A stretch of DNA of 64,000 nt, from the NCBI RefSeq assembly GCF_013256625.1, contig NZ_CP053908.1, positions 2,976,001 through 3,040,000 on the forward strand. The letters are read 5' to 3'. Every line of letters starts with the position of its first letter. The stretch's first letter is position 1. Under the pieces are notes generated by a model. It was not told the origin of the DNA, did not search any database, and saw only the letters and a list, made by a program, of their open reading frames with translations. Positions 40,035 to 48,757 of the stretch are shown piece after piece. The stretch is from Hymenobacter sp. BRD128. Its GTDB lineage: Bacteria; Bacteroidota; Bacteroidia; Cytophagales; Hymenobacteraceae. A program made the translations under genes and the position numbers.

Positions 40035-40736
40035 CTAGGACTTATCGTGGGTTTGGAAGAAGCCGGGAAAATACTCTCCGTTTTTAGGCTTGAGGTTGCC
40101 GATAATGATACGGATGATATCTACCAAGCCTAATATGCTTACTGCGCTATTTATAATTACGGCGGCAATCGTTATGCCCACAAAGCCCGCGCCACCGCCG
40201 TAGAGAGTGGCAATGCTTCCCACTATTGCTACAACAATAAGCCCTAATGCAACCAAAGTAGCAACTAAGTAGGCAGTACCGCGCCCATAATACCCCAGGT
40301 AAAACAAGTGGGCGCCAATCCCACCCAAAAAGAGCGCCAGCAATACAGCAATACCTTTGGTACGCCAATGCGCAGGACTAGCCTTCGGCGCCGGCTCCTG
40401 CCGGGCAGCAAGCCGGCTTGCTGCCCGGCAGGAGCCGGCTGCTTGCCTGGCTGGCAAGAGCAGCGGCGCCGGCAACCCTGCCATCGGCTTAGACAGGTGC
40501 CGCGATAAAAATTTTGCGCGCCGGAGCCGGCCAGCCGAATGTCGGAAAGCAGGTATTAGCGCATCAGGCACGGCCATAGCCGAGTAAGCCGCCGAGTCTA
40601 CAGACTTAGCATTTGGTAACGACTGCCTTGCGCCAACGGGAGCTTGAAACGAGTAGCTGGCGCGCTGGCAAGCGCCTAATGTAACCAAGGCTAGCAACGG
40701 CAGCCAATAGCGAAAGCGAGTAATTATCAAAGCCAT
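40035..40736 (-). CDS. TM2-domain lipoprotein with palindromic insert
   Basis: This 233-residue protein starts with a signal peptide and lipobox (TLGACQRASYSF), followed by a variable linker and a C-terminal TM2-like domain: AVLLALFLGGIGAHLFYLG, two to three hydrophobic segments and a final DIIRIIIGNLKPKNGEYF. The end IGxxKPKNGxY is shared with the paralog at 41082. Between about residues 95 and 120 the linker is encoded by a 50-bp perfect palindrome and reads LPARQAAGSCRAASRLAAR, unlike the paralog. TM2 domain proteins are widespread and their function is unknown. ATG at 40736. Confidence 0.82.
   Translation of the reverse strand: MALIITRFRYWLPLLALVTLGACQRASYSFQAPVGARQSLPNAKSVDSAAYSAMAVPDALIPAFRHSAGRLRRAKFLSRHLSKPMAGLPAPLLLPARQAAGSCRAASRLAARQEPAPKASPAHWRTKGIAVLLALFLGGIGAHLFYLGYYGRGTAYLVATLVALGLIVVAIVGSIATLYGGGAGFVGITIAAVIINSAVSILGLVDIIRIIIGNLKPKNGEYFPGFFQTHDKS
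40390..40439. repeat. 50-bp perfect palindrome inside a coding gene
   Basis: Bases 40390-40414 and 40415-40439 are exact reverse complements without any spacer; the pattern is very GC-rich. A second, shorter inverted pair (CTTGCC with GGCAAG) follows at about 40442-40458. The palindrome is in frame in the TM2 lipoprotein gene and has no T run, so it is not a normal terminator. Confidence 0.95.
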
Positions 40737-41081
40737 AATGAACTAGAGAAGTCGTGGAAGATTCTTACTCAAATCACGGCAGACCGTCAATTAGCGGCAA
40801 CAGGTAATCTCATAACTTCAGACTTTAGAAATAGCGTTTAGCCCCACACTCTGCGGTTATAATCATAGGCTACGTTCCTGCATCGCAGGATATGGCTGCC
40901 TTTCAACTGATTTTATAATTTGCTATTTCCGGAAACAAATAAGTTAAACGCGGCTACTTGGGCCGGCTCCCTAGCGCTGCTAGTTGAGAAGCTACAGTTA
41001 ACACAAAAAGAGAGGGTCGCCTCAATTGAAGCGTCCCTCCCATTATTTTGAAAACAGGGATTATCCCTGAATCATTAAGAC
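40737..41081. other. intergenic region between the two TM2 lipoprotein genes
   Basis: About 345 bases, AT-rich, without a convincing gene. Its right part holds the terminator of the gene at 41082 (41003-41039) and a small hairpin CAGGGATTATCCCTG (about 41055-41069); its left part should hold the promoter of the gene at 40035, but no clear consensus was seen. Confidence 0.6.
41003..41039 (-). terminator. terminator after the TM2 lipoprotein gene at 41082
   Basis: Imperfect palindrome GAGGGTCGCCTCAA / TTGAAGCGTCCCTC (two mismatches) with a T run on the minus strand (A tract at 41005-41009). Confidence 0.7.
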
Positions 41082-41669
41082 TTATAATTTCTTCGCATAG
41101 TCGCCATTTTTCGGCTTCTCAGTTCCGATGAGGATACGAATGAAGTCAATAATTACCAGAATGAAACCAATTGCTATCAACGAAAGAAAAATTTGCAGAA
41201 TGCCTTTTCCTACGCGGCCCAGGTAGAAATCGTGAACGCCAAGGCCACCCAGAAAGAAACATAAAATTGCGGCTACCAATTGGCTCTTGCCTTCGGCAGC
41301 AGTGCCTTGCGGCGCTGCTGCCAACTGGCGCTTCAGTTCTTTCTTGAAAGCCTTGCGGTCAATTTTAGCAATTACTGCCTTCTTGGTAGCTATTGACGTA
41401 ATTATTGCTGCCTTAGCCGCAGCATGGGTACCAGCGCGGTGCGCAGAATGCTTAGCTGGAGCCACTTCAGCTACTTGCAGCGTACCATCAGTGGTAGCAG
41501 CGGTTGGGGCTGCTTCAGGAGTGAGCGCAGCAGCTATCGGCGCATGCACTTGCGCCGAGCCCAGGTAAGCGGGCGCACTATTATTGAAGGCATAGTTGGA
41601 GCGGCTGCACGACGACAATGAGACGGCGGCAACCCCTAAGGCCACAAAAAGATGGTAGAAATTTCTCAT
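41082..41669 (-). CDS. TM2-domain lipoprotein
   Basis: This 195-residue protein has a lipobox (SLSSCSRSNYAF), an A/T-rich linker with a lysine-rich helix (KAFKKELKRQLAA, about 112-125) and a TM2 domain at the C-terminus: ILCFFLGGLGVHDFYLGRVG, a second helix ILQIFLSLIAIGFILVII and the end RILIGTEKPKNGDYAKKL. The LGGxGxHxFYLG pattern is the TM2 hallmark. The N-terminal CSRxNYAF motif links it to the proteins at 24933 and 40035. ATG at 41669. The three proteins probably sit in a membrane with the C-terminal helices as a second anchor. Confidence 0.88.
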   Translation of the reverse strand: MRNFYHLFVALGVAAVSLSSCSRSNYAFNNSAPAYLGSAQVHAPIAAALTPEAAPTAATTDGTLQVAEVAPAKHSAHRAGTHAAAKAAIITSIATKKAVIAKIDRKAFKKELKRQLAAAPQGTAAEGKSQLVAAILCFFLGGLGVHDFYLGRVGKGILQIFLSLIAIGFILVIIDFIRILIGTEKPKNGDYAKKL

Positions 41670-41818
41670 ATCAGAGAATATTCAAGAAAAAAAGTGAATG
41701 GGTAGAACTTAGCGACAAAGCTATTTGCTCAGCTGCTCAGTTTCCTATTTTGTCTTAAATATTTTGGTTTTTTTTGTGCGTCCATTTTTGGCAGCATAGC
41801 AGCTAGCCGAAGTACTGC

Positions 41819-42328
41819 TCAAAACCAACTGGCGTACAGTCGATAATTAGCTGCCGTGCGGCGCAGGCCGGCCGCCTGTGCCTCGCTCACGGGCTTGATT
41901 TTGCGGGCCGGCACGCCGGCGTAGAGATAGCCGGGCTCGCAGAGGGTGTTTTCGAGCACCACGGCCCCGGCCGCAATGATGCAGCCCGCGCCCACTACGG
42001 CGTGGTCCATCACAATGGCGCCCATGCCGATAAGCACGTCGTCGGCCACGGTGCAGCCGTGCACCAGGGCGCGGTGGCCGATGCTCACGCGCGAGCCGAT
42101 AGTAAGGGCGGCCCGCTCGTAGGTGCAGTGCAGCACCGCACCGTCCTGGATATTGGTTTCGTCGCCGATGCGGATGCTGTTCACATCACCCCGAATGACG
42201 GCCGTAAACCACACTGTGCAGCCACGGCCCAGCACTACGTCGCCCACTAAGGTCGCATTGTCGGCTAAAAAACAATCGGGGCCGATAGTAGGTAAAATTC
42301 CGTGAACGGGAAGAATGAGGGCGGGCAT
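41819..42328 (-). CDS. gamma-carbonic anhydrase family protein
   Basis: A 169-residue left-handed beta-helix (hexapeptide repeat) protein. The zinc-binding histidines are visible: His67 (AVLHC), His85 and His90 (GHRALVHG). The repeated I/V-G-x-G units (DVVLGRGCTVW, VGAGCIIAAGAVV) run through the sequence. ATG at 42328 (MPALILPVHG) is the family-like start; an upstream TTG or ATG would add unrelated residues. Gamma-carbonic anhydrase activity is variable in this family; some members are acyltransferase-like. It stands in a row with the radical SAM gene, spaced by about 50 bases. Confidence 0.9.
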   Translation of the reverse strand: MPALILPVHGILPTIGPDCFLADNATLVGDVVLGRGCTVWFTAVIRGDVNSIRIGDETNIQDGAVLHCTYERAALTIGSRVSIGHRALVHGCTVADDVLIGMGAIVMDHAVVGAGCIIAAGAVVLENTLCEPGYLYAGVPARKIKPVSEAQAAGLRRTAANYRLYASWF

Positions 42329-42377
42329 AAGTATAAAATTTAGAAGGAGAAATTGCCCTAGCCGCAACTCTTCATTC

Positions 42378-43367
42378 TTAGTTTTTAGTGGATAAGAGTC
42401 GCTTCCAGGTACCTTTTTCCCAGTTGTATTTCAGGGTACTAGGCAGGGCCTGCCAGAAATATTTGCTGGTTTCGACCGCAAAGCTGGGCTGCATGTAGCA
42501 ATTGATGGTGCAGCCCTCGCACTGCGGCAGGCGGCCTTCGAGGGCGGCTAGCCGCTGGGTGGCGGGCGCATTGTATACGTCGAAGAGCTGGCCGTTGATG
42601 GGGAATTTCTGTTCGCCGAGGTGGTAGCAAGGCAGCACCAGCTCGTTATTGGGCGAGATGACGAGCGTGGTGCTGGCCGCCCGGCACACGGGCGCGGCCA
42701 CGTGGTTACCCCCGTCGCGCCGCAGCGCAATGAAGCCCTCGTTGAGGTACACGCCCTTGCGCTTGCCAAAGGCGGAGAGATAATTAAGCTCGGCCTCGGT
42801 GAGCTGCTCGCCGGTTTCGACTTCGCCGTATTCGAAGGCCGGGTTTAGAATAAGCATCAGGCCATTGGGCTGGGTAATTTCGCGATACACGGCCTCCAGG
42901 TCGGCCAGGTTGTGACGGAAAACGGTGAACAGAATATCGGGCCGCTCGCCTAGCTCCTTGGCCACCCGAATGCTTTCGAGCACAAAGTCGTAGCAGGCCA
43001 CGCCCCGGCCCTGGTCGTGGGTAGCGCGGTCGGCCGAGTCGAGCGAAAAGTGCAACATATCGACTTTCCCGCGCAACTTGTCAGCATTTTTGGGGTAGAG
43101 TAGGCCGTTGGTGGTCACCGTTGTGATGAAGCCCAGCTGGCGGGCTAGCCCTAGAAACTCGGGCAGCTGGCGGTGCAGCAGCGGCTCGCCACCAGTAAAG
43201 TCTATTACCTTGACCCCTAGCCGCTTGAGGTCGCGCAGGTTGGCCTCGACATCGGCCAGGGTGATGTAGGGTGAGGGCTTTTCCCAGATATCGCAAAACG
43301 CGCACTTCGCATTGCAGCGGTACGTGACGTAGTAATTGCAGAGAACCGGGTGGCGAACGAGGCGCAT
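42378..43367 (-). CDS. radical SAM protein with C-terminal SPASM-like cysteines
   Basis: A 329-residue enzyme with the radical SAM motif CNAKCAFC (Cys18, Cys22, Cys25) that binds a [4Fe-4S] cluster and SAM, and a GGEPLL stretch for SAM binding. The C-terminal part has further cysteines (LVLPCYHLGEQ, and CEGCTINCYM near residue 300) that could hold an auxiliary cluster. The pattern resembles MoaA/PqqE-like or HpnH-like proteins, but the substrate is unclear. ATG at 43367. No peptide or molybdenum gene is near. Confidence 0.85.
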   Translation of the reverse strand: MRLVRHPVLCNYYVTYRCNAKCAFCDIWEKPSPYITLADVEANLRDLKRLGVKVIDFTGGEPLLHRQLPEFLGLARQLGFITTVTTNGLLYPKNADKLRGKVDMLHFSLDSADRATHDQGRGVACYDFVLESIRVAKELGERPDILFTVFRHNLADLEAVYREITQPNGLMLILNPAFEYGEVETGEQLTEAELNYLSAFGKRKGVYLNEGFIALRRDGGNHVAAPVCRAASTTLVISPNNELVLPCYHLGEQKFPINGQLFDVYNAPATQRLAALEGRLPQCEGCTINCYMQPSFAVETSKYFWQALPSTLKYNWEKGTWKRLLSTKN

Positions 43368-43439
43368 ACAAAGGGCGCCGACGTTAGCGCCTACGCATTA
43401 CACAAACTGATTGCCGACGAGAAAGTCTGCGCTACGAAG

Positions 43440-44213
43440 TTAATGCGGCAGTTTGCCCCAGGCGGCCGCATCCCAGTGCGTGGGCGTGGCGGCCAGCGCT
43501 TCGGGTGTGGCTTCGCCGTAGTGTTCTTGGTAATAGCTGCACAAGCCCTTGAGCGGGCAGCGCGGGCAATTGGGCTTGAGGAAGAAGCAGATTTGCTGAC
43601 CGTGCCAGTAGTTATGCTTGTGAAAATTGAACAGTCCTTCGGGGTCGAGGTGGGGCTTGAGCAGGGCTAGCAGCACCGGATGGGCTTTTTCGACCGACAC
43701 CTTTGGGCCGAGCACCCCTAGCCGCTGCATCACGCGGTGCACGTGGGCATCGACGGGCAGCACGGGCTTGCGAAAGTTGAAGAGCAGCACCAGCGAGGCC
43801 GTTTTAAGGCCGATGCCGGGCATATCGGTGAGCCACTGCATGGCGCGCTCGGTATCCCAATCAGCCAGGAAATCGAGCGAAAAGCTGCCGCCCGTTTCGG
43901 CCTTGATGCGGCCCAGAATATCCTGAATGCGCGGCGCCTGCGTGGCCGGCCAGCGCGTGGTGCGAATGGCGTGGATGAGGTCATTGAGCGGCGCGTGCAG
44001 CACGCCTTCCCAGTCGCCAAATGCCTCCAGCATCCGGTCATAGGCCAACTCTTCGTCGGCGTGGGTGGTGCGGTGCGAGAGCAGCGTGGAAATAAGCTCG
44101 CGCATGGGCGTGCGCCGCGCCGCCGTGGGCACCGGCCCAAAAAACTCGTTCAGAACTGTGTGGTCAGCCAGAGCTTTGTCGAGGGTGGAGGAAGAATAAG
44201 TTGTCTGAGCCAC
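43440..44213 (-). CDS. endonuclease III family DNA glycosylase
   Basis: A 257-residue HhH-GPD protein of the endonuclease III family that removes damaged bases. The helix-hairpin-helix motif is MPGIGLKTASLVLL and the GPD block is VLPVDAHVHRVMQRLGV with the conserved Asp. The Fe-S loop C-x6-C-x2-C-x5-C is complete near the end (ICFFLKPNCPRCPLKGLC). The catalytic lysine position is taken by K in GLKTAS. The start is GTG at 44213; no in-frame ATG in the family position is available. Bacteroidota often have two such enzymes, so Nth itself may be elsewhere. Confidence 0.85.
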   Translation of the reverse strand: MAQTTYSSSTLDKALADHTVLNEFFGPVPTAARRTPMRELISTLLSHRTTHADEELAYDRMLEAFGDWEGVLHAPLNDLIHAIRTTRWPATQAPRIQDILGRIKAETGGSFSLDFLADWDTERAMQWLTDMPGIGLKTASLVLLFNFRKPVLPVDAHVHRVMQRLGVLGPKVSVEKAHPVLLALLKPHLDPEGLFNFHKHNYWHGQQICFFLKPNCPRCPLKGLCSYYQEHYGEATPEALAATPTHWDAAAWGKLPH

Positions 44214-44272
44214 GGACTAGAGCGAATTTTTCAATTAAATTAATCGGAGTACGATGGGGATTTCTTTAAACG

Positions 44273-44301
44273 AAAAAAGCCGCCTGGTGGGCGGCTTTTT
44301 T
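44273..44301. terminator. bidirectional terminator between nth-like and OmpA genes
   Basis: A 12-bp perfect stem (44273-44284 with 44290-44301), 5-base loop, with A and T runs included in the stem; it follows the stop of the OmpA gene on the minus strand. Confidence 0.9.
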
Positions 44302-44330
44302 TAATATACTTAGAATTGGTGATTCTAATC

Positions 44331-45044
44331 TTACAGCTGGCCACGCTTAGCAGCCTTCTTCATTTTCTCGTTGGCGAAGATGGCTACTTCTACGCGGCGG
44401 TTGGCCGCTTTGCCAGCGGCGGTAGTGTTATCGCCCACCGGCTGGGTCGAGCCATAACCGGTAGCGGTAATGCGGCTGGCTTCTACGCCTTTGGTGGTCA
44501 ACTCATTGGCTACGGCCTGGGCGCGGCGCTGGCTCAGGGGCTGGTTGATGGCATCGGTGCCGGAGTTGTCGGTGTGGCCGTCGATTACCACGTTGGTATC
44601 GGCGTATTTCTGAAGCGTGGTGGCTAGCTCATCGATGTTGCCGGTGGCATCCGGCGTCAGGGTCGACGAGTTGCTCCCAAACAGAATGCCCGAGGCAAAA
44701 GTGATTTTAATGCCTTCGCCGACGCGCTCCACTTTAGCACCTTCGAGGTCGCGGCGCAGCTCGGCGGCTTGCTTGTCCATCTTGCGACCGATGAGGGCGC
44801 CCGCGCCCCCACCCACGGCCGCCCCCAGAATGGCGCCAGCCGCGGTGTGCGACTTACCAAACGCGCGGCCTACCGCGCCACCTACAACGGCCCCACCCAG
44901 GCCGCCGATAAGACCACCTTTCAAGGTCTTGCTCATGCCGGCAGGCTTATCGGTCGTCACAGTTGTGGTTTGCGCCTGGGCGAAGTGACCTAGCATCAGC
45001 AGCATAGCCAACAAATAAGCAAAGGATAGTTTCAGGGTTTTCAT
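44331..45044 (-). CDS. OmpA-family protein with glycine zipper
   Basis: This 237-residue protein has a signal peptide (LLMLGHFAQAQ), a glycine zipper region that may cross a membrane (GGLGGAVVGGAVG and GAILGAAVGGGAGALIG, about 48-88) and a C-terminal OmpA domain (about 105-225) that binds peptidoglycan. The OmpA signatures are DGHTDNSGT and RRAQAVANELT, with RRVEVAIF at the end. It is paralogous to the protein at 45779, sharing GRKMDKQAAEL and KVERVGEGIKITF blocks. ATG at 45044. It probably links the envelope layers. Confidence 0.92.
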   Translation of the reverse strand: MKTLKLSFAYLLAMLLMLGHFAQAQTTTVTTDKPAGMSKTLKGGLIGGLGGAVVGGAVGRAFGKSHTAAGAILGAAVGGGAGALIGRKMDKQAAELRRDLEGAKVERVGEGIKITFASGILFGSNSSTLTPDATGNIDELATTLQKYADTNVVIDGHTDNSGTDAINQPLSQRRAQAVANELTTKGVEASRITATGYGSTQPVGDNTTAAGKAANRRVEVAIFANEKMKKAAKRGQL

Positions 45045-45360
45045 CGAGAAAAATGGTAAAAGAAAAAATAACCGCGCCTAGCTTAGAGTCAACGGGGCGG
45101 CAAGTTCGCCATTTACAACCACCTTGCCAAACTCGCTAGCCTTGGCCGCTGGCTTTCCATACTTAATACTGCCTGCTCTTGGCTAGCCACAAAAAAGCCC
45201 GGCTACAGAGCCAGGCTTTTTCTTGCTATACTTATACTTAACGAAGCTCTTTAGCAAGTGCGTCGAAGCAAGTTAACTGGGTAGACGGCCGGCCCCAAAG
45301 CTGGCTGCCCGCGACAACACCTTCTTCCCAAACAGCATCAGCGTTCAGGCTAGCCAGGGC
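45045..45360. other. intergenic region between two glycine-zipper genes
   Basis: About 316 bases without a supported gene; it holds the hairpin at 45192-45223. No consensus promoter was recognised. Confidence 0.55.
45192..45223. terminator. hairpin terminator
   Basis: Arms AAAAGCCCGGCT and AGCCAGGCTTTTT pair with one mismatch around a short loop; A and T runs border it on the two sides. It follows the minus-strand gene at 45361. Confidence 0.75.
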
Positions 45361-45636
45361 TTACTTGTTGCGGTAGTGATTGTAACGAGCCGGGTCTTTT
45401 TTCTTGTCCTGATTGCGGCCTACCAGGCCGCCGCCTACTACGCCAGCACCGGCCCCGATAAGGGCACCTTTGCCACCACCTACCAGGCCCCCTAGCACCG
45501 CACCGCCGGCCCCGCCAATGGCTGCGCCCTTGGCTTTGCGGCTCCAGCCTTTAGGATGGTCTTGCGCCTGGGCTACCGAACCGGCGAGCATGAAGACGGC
45601 AAGCAGAAAAACGAGAAATTTCGAGAAGGATTTCAT
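45361..45636 (-). CDS. small glycine-zipper protein
   Basis: A 91-residue protein with a signal peptide (FLVFLLAVFMLAGSVAQAQ) and a glycine zipper of about 50 residues (AAIGGAGGAVLGGLVGGGKG and onward to VGGGLVGRNQ), and a short basic tail. It resembles the zipper part of the two OmpA proteins that flank it but lacks an OmpA domain. ATG at 45636 (MKSFSKFLV); the track further upstream is not signal-like. It is probably an envelope protein; the function is not known. Confidence 0.8.
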   Translation of the reverse strand: MKSFSKFLVFLLAVFMLAGSVAQAQDHPKGWSRKAKGAAIGGAGGAVLGGLVGGGKGALIGAGAGVVGGGLVGRNQDKKKDPARYNHYRNK

Positions 45637-45725
45637 GTGAGTACGAAGCATTTAGAATTGAAAGGCCCTTGATAGACCAACGATATTTTAACGCAACTTA
45701 AAATACCCAGGTTGTGCCCGAGCCG

Positions 45726-45758
45726 AAAAAAAGCCTGGACCGTAGGCCCAGGCTTTTT
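45726..45758. terminator. terminator after the OmpA gene at 45779
   Basis: Stem AAAAAGCCTGG / CCAGGCTTTTT (45728-45738 with 45748-45758), with a 9-base loop and U run on the minus strand. Confidence 0.85.
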
Positions 45759-45778
45759 GGTTGGCGCTGCTTGCCTGA

Positions 45779-46528
45779 TTAAAGCGTACCGGCTTCGGCA
45801 GCCTTTTTCATTTTCTCGTTGGCGAAGATGGCTACTTCTACGCGGCGGTTGGCCTGCTTGCCTTCGGCCGTCGAGTTGTCGCCCACGGGCTGGGTCGAGC
45901 CGTAGCCTTTGGTGGTAATGCGGCTGCCAGCCACATTCTGAGCCGTAAGTGCATTGGCCACCGACTGCGCGCGCTGCTCGCTCAGGGGCTGGTTGATGGC
46001 ATCGGTGCCAGTGTTGTCGGTGTGGCCTTCTACCAGCACGTTGGTATCGGGGTATTTCTGGAGTGTGGCGGCCAGCTTCGAAATATCGGCCTGCGAAGTC
46101 GGGCGTAGCGCACTGCTGTTGGTATCGAATAAGATGCCCGAGTCGAAAGTTATTTTAATACCTTCGCCCACGCGCTCCACCTTGGCATTGGCCATGTCGC
46201 GCTGCAGCTCGGCCGCCTGCTTGTCCATCTTGCGGCCAATGAGGGCGCCCGCGCCGCCGCCCACGGCCGCCCCCAGGATGGCCCCGGCCGCCGTGCCCCG
46301 GCTGCCCCCAATAATGCGGCCCAGCACTGCGCCAGCCACGGCACCACTCCCGGCGCCAATAATGCCGCCTCTCGTGGTTTTATTCATACCAGACTTGCGT
46401 ACCCCGGTGCCATTATTACTCGACAGGTCAGGCTGGGTAGTCGTAGGTTGGCGCGACGAGGCGCACGAGCCGAGCAGCAGCACAAAGGCCAGCAGCGCGG
46501 CTAGGAAAGACTTAGAAGAAGTTACCAT
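45779..46528 (-). CDS. OmpA-family lipoprotein with glycine zipper
   Basis: A 249-residue protein with a lipobox (LLLGSCASSRQP), a short linker, a glycine zipper (GAGSGAVAGAVLG and GAILGAAVGGGAGALIG) and a C-terminal OmpA domain (EGHTDNTGT, SEQRAQSVANALT, RRVEVAIF). It is paralogous to the protein at 44331 over most of its length; the copies differ in the N-terminus, where this one is a lipoprotein. ATG at 46528. It probably anchors the outer membrane to peptidoglycan. Confidence 0.92.
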   Translation of the reverse strand: MVTSSKSFLAALLAFVLLLGSCASSRQPTTTQPDLSSNNGTGVRKSGMNKTTRGGIIGAGSGAVAGAVLGRIIGGSRGTAAGAILGAAVGGGAGALIGRKMDKQAAELQRDMANAKVERVGEGIKITFDSGILFDTNSSALRPTSQADISKLAATLQKYPDTNVLVEGHTDNTGTDAINQPLSEQRAQSVANALTAQNVAGSRITTKGYGSTQPVGDNSTAEGKQANRRVEVAIFANEKMKKAAEAGTL

Positions 46529-46580
46529 TTTTATGAAGACTAGATGAAGAAAATTACATCACCAGCCGGGCCTTATACGC

Positions 46581-46613
46581 AAAAGCCCGCTCTGGTTACC
46601 AAAGCGGGCTTTT
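46581..46613. terminator. bidirectional terminator between OmpA lipoprotein and accD
   Basis: An 11-bp perfect stem (46581-46591 with 46603-46613), 11-base loop, A and T runs on the two ends. It follows the accD stop. Confidence 0.85.
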
Positions 46614-46637
46614 CCAAAGTCGTGCCAAGTACGCTCA

Positions 46638-47483
46638 TTACTGAGCCAGCATGCCGAGCAGGTCGGCCAGGCGCTGCTTCAATTCGCGGCGGTCCACGAT
46701 AAAATCGAGGAAGCCGTGCTCGAGCACAAATTCCGCGCTCTGAAAGCCCTTAGGCAAGTCTTTGCCGATGGTTTCTTTGATAACACGCGGGCCGGCAAAG
46801 CCGATGAGCGCGCCCGGCTCGGCAATGTTGAAGTCGCCGAGCATGGCAAACGAGGCCGTGACGCCGCCCGTGGTGGGGTCGGTGAGCAGGCTCACGTAGG
46901 GCACCTTGGCTTCGGCGAGCAGGGCTAGCTTGGCCGAGGTTTTGGCCATCTGCATGAGCGAGTAGCCGGCTTCCATCATGCGGGCGCCGCCCGAGCGCGA
47001 AATCATCAGAAACGGCACCCGGTGCTGGCGGGCGTAGTCGATGGCGCGGGCTATTTTTTCGCCCACCACCGAGCCCATCGAGCCGCCGATGAAGCGAAAG
47101 TCCATGGCGGCAATCACCAGCGGCTGGCCGGCGCTCAGGCCGTGGGCCGTGCGCACGGCGTCTTTGAGGCCGGTGCTGCGCTCGGTGGCCTGCACGCGCT
47201 GGGGGTAGGCTTTGGTATCGACGAAGTGTAGCGGGTCGCCGGAGGTCAGATTGGCATCGAGCTCTTCAAACTGGCCGCCGTCGAAGAGCAGCTCGAAGTA
47301 CGCCGAGGCGTCGATGCGGTCGTGGTGGCCGCAGTTGGCACATACGTAGTGCAGGCGCTTGTGCTCGGCCATCGTGGCCACGGTTTTGCACTCGGGGCAC
47401 TTATACCACAGGCCGTCGGGCGTTTCTTTTTTTTGCTCGGTGGGGGTAATAATGCCCTTTTCCTGGCGCTTGAACCAAGCCAT
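46638..47483 (-). CDS. accD: acetyl-CoA carboxylase carboxyltransferase subunit beta
   Basis: AccD forms the carboxyltransferase with AccA and makes malonyl-CoA for fatty acid synthesis. The 281-residue protein has the N-terminal zinc ribbon (Cys29, Cys32, Cys48, Cys51: CPEC and CANC) and the crotonase-like domain ([45 protein letters not shown]). Size and motifs are normal. ATG at 47483. It is a single-gene unit. Confidence 0.96.
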   Translation of the reverse strand: MAWFKRQEKGIITPTEQKKETPDGLWYKCPECKTVATMAEHKRLHYVCANCGHHDRIDASAYFELLFDGGQFEELDANLTSGDPLHFVDTKAYPQRVQATERSTGLKDAVRTAHGLSAGQPLVIAAMDFRFIGGSMGSVVGEKIARAIDYARQHRVPFLMISRSGGARMMEAGYSLMQMAKTSAKLALLAEAKVPYVSLLTDPTTGGVTASFAMLGDFNIAEPGALIGFAGPRVIKETIGKDLPKGFQSAEFVLEHGFLDFIVDRRELKQRLADLLGMLAQ

Positions 47484-47737
47484 ACTGGTGGGGAAGTGGA
47501 GAGATGACGAATGTAAAGAAGAGAAGCTGAACGGCGGACTACCTACGTCGCGTCCTATTTTTTCTACGCTTCAGGCTAGCAAAATTACGCGATAGTTACC
47601 ATCGGGGCGAAAGTAGCCCGGCATGGGCCCACGCCGCGCCCCTGAAACTAGGGCGCCCACCCGCACCGGGCAAGCCTAGCGCGGCCGTAACTTGCCGCTA
47701 CCATCACCTAGCCGCCACTCTCCGGCATTTTTCTGCA

Positions 47738-48739
47738 TTGAAAAAGATTCTACTTTTTTCCCGCCCGCTGCTGGGCCTGGCGCTGCTGGCCGGCAGCGCC
47801 GCTAGCCTCAGCAGCTGCGTCACGGCCAAGCGCTACGAAGACCTGCAAGCCCGCCAGCAAAGCGAGGAACAGGCCCGCACCGCCGCCGAAACCCAACTGC
47901 GCCAAACCAAGGCCGACCTGCAAAAAACCGCCGACGCCCTGGCCGAAGCGCGCCTCGACCAGAAGCGCCTCGTGGCTGACTCGACCCAGACTGGCAACGC
48001 CCTGCGCCGCACCCGCACGCTCTACACCCAGCTCACCGACAGCTACGATAAGCTGCTCAAAAACAGCGACCGCGCCCTGGCCGACCGCAACGCCGACTAC
48101 GGCAAGCTAGCCAAAGACCTGGCCACCCGCGAAGCCGAGCTGGGTCAGCTCGACCTGAACCTGCAAAAAGCTAAATCGGACCTATCAGCCCGCGAGGCCA
48201 AGCTGGCCGAGCTCACTCAGGCTCTGGCCGATAAGGATAAGGCCGTGAACGACCTCAAGGCCCGCGTGAGCAAAGCCCTGCTCAGCTTTAACTCCAATGA
48301 GCTGCAAGTCAAGCTCAAGGATGGCAAAGTATACGTGTCGCTCTCCGAGCAGCTGCTCTTCAAATCAGGCTCCAGCAAGGTAGACCCCAAGGGCCAGGAG
48401 GCCCTCAAGAAGCTAGCCACCGTGCTGCAAGAACAAAAAGACGTGAACGTGGTGGTGGAGGGCCACACCGATAACGTGCCCATGCGCCCCACCGGCGGCA
48501 TCCAGGACAACTGGGATTTGAGCGCGCTGCGCGCCACCGACATTGCCCGCCTGCTCACGGCCAGCGGCGTCGAGCCAAGCCGCATCACGGCCTCGGGCCG
48601 CTCGCAGTACGTGCCGGTGGCCGCCAACGACTCGCCCCAGAACAAGGCCCTCAACCGCCGCACCGAAATTATCCTCACGCCCAAGCTCGACGAGCTATTT
48701 CAGATTCTCGACGGCAACAGCGCAGCCAGCAGCAAGTAA
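47738..48739 (+). CDS. OmpA-family lipoprotein with long coiled coil
   Basis: This 333-residue protein has a lipobox (ASLSSCVTAKRYEDL), a coiled-coil region of about 140 residues rich in L, A, K, D, Q and R (about 30-185), and a C-terminal OmpA domain (about 200-325) with VEGHTDNVPM and SALRATDIARLL blocks. It would stand between the outer membrane and peptidoglycan as a spacer. The start is TTG at 47738 (read as MKKILLFSRP); no ATG is present close by in the frame. It is followed by an inverted repeat before the next gene. Confidence 0.88.
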   Translation: MKKILLFSRPLLGLALLAGSAASLSSCVTAKRYEDLQARQQSEEQARTAAETQLRQTKADLQKTADALAEARLDQKRLVADSTQTGNALRRTRTLYTQLTDSYDKLLKNSDRALADRNADYGKLAKDLATREAELGQLDLNLQKAKSDLSAREAKLAELTQALADKDKAVNDLKARVSKALLSFNSNELQVKLKDGKVYVSLSEQLLFKSGSSKVDPKGQEALKKLATVLQEQKDVNVVVEGHTDNVPMRPTGGIQDNWDLSALRATDIARLLTASGVEPSRITASGRSQYVPVAANDSPQNKALNRRTEIILTPKLDELFQILDGNSAASSK

Positions 48740-48757
48740 GAGGCGTTACTTCCATTC

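Noticed and set aside
40390..40439. The palindrome as a transcription terminator
   Set aside because: It lies in the middle of an intact reading frame and has no T run on either strand.
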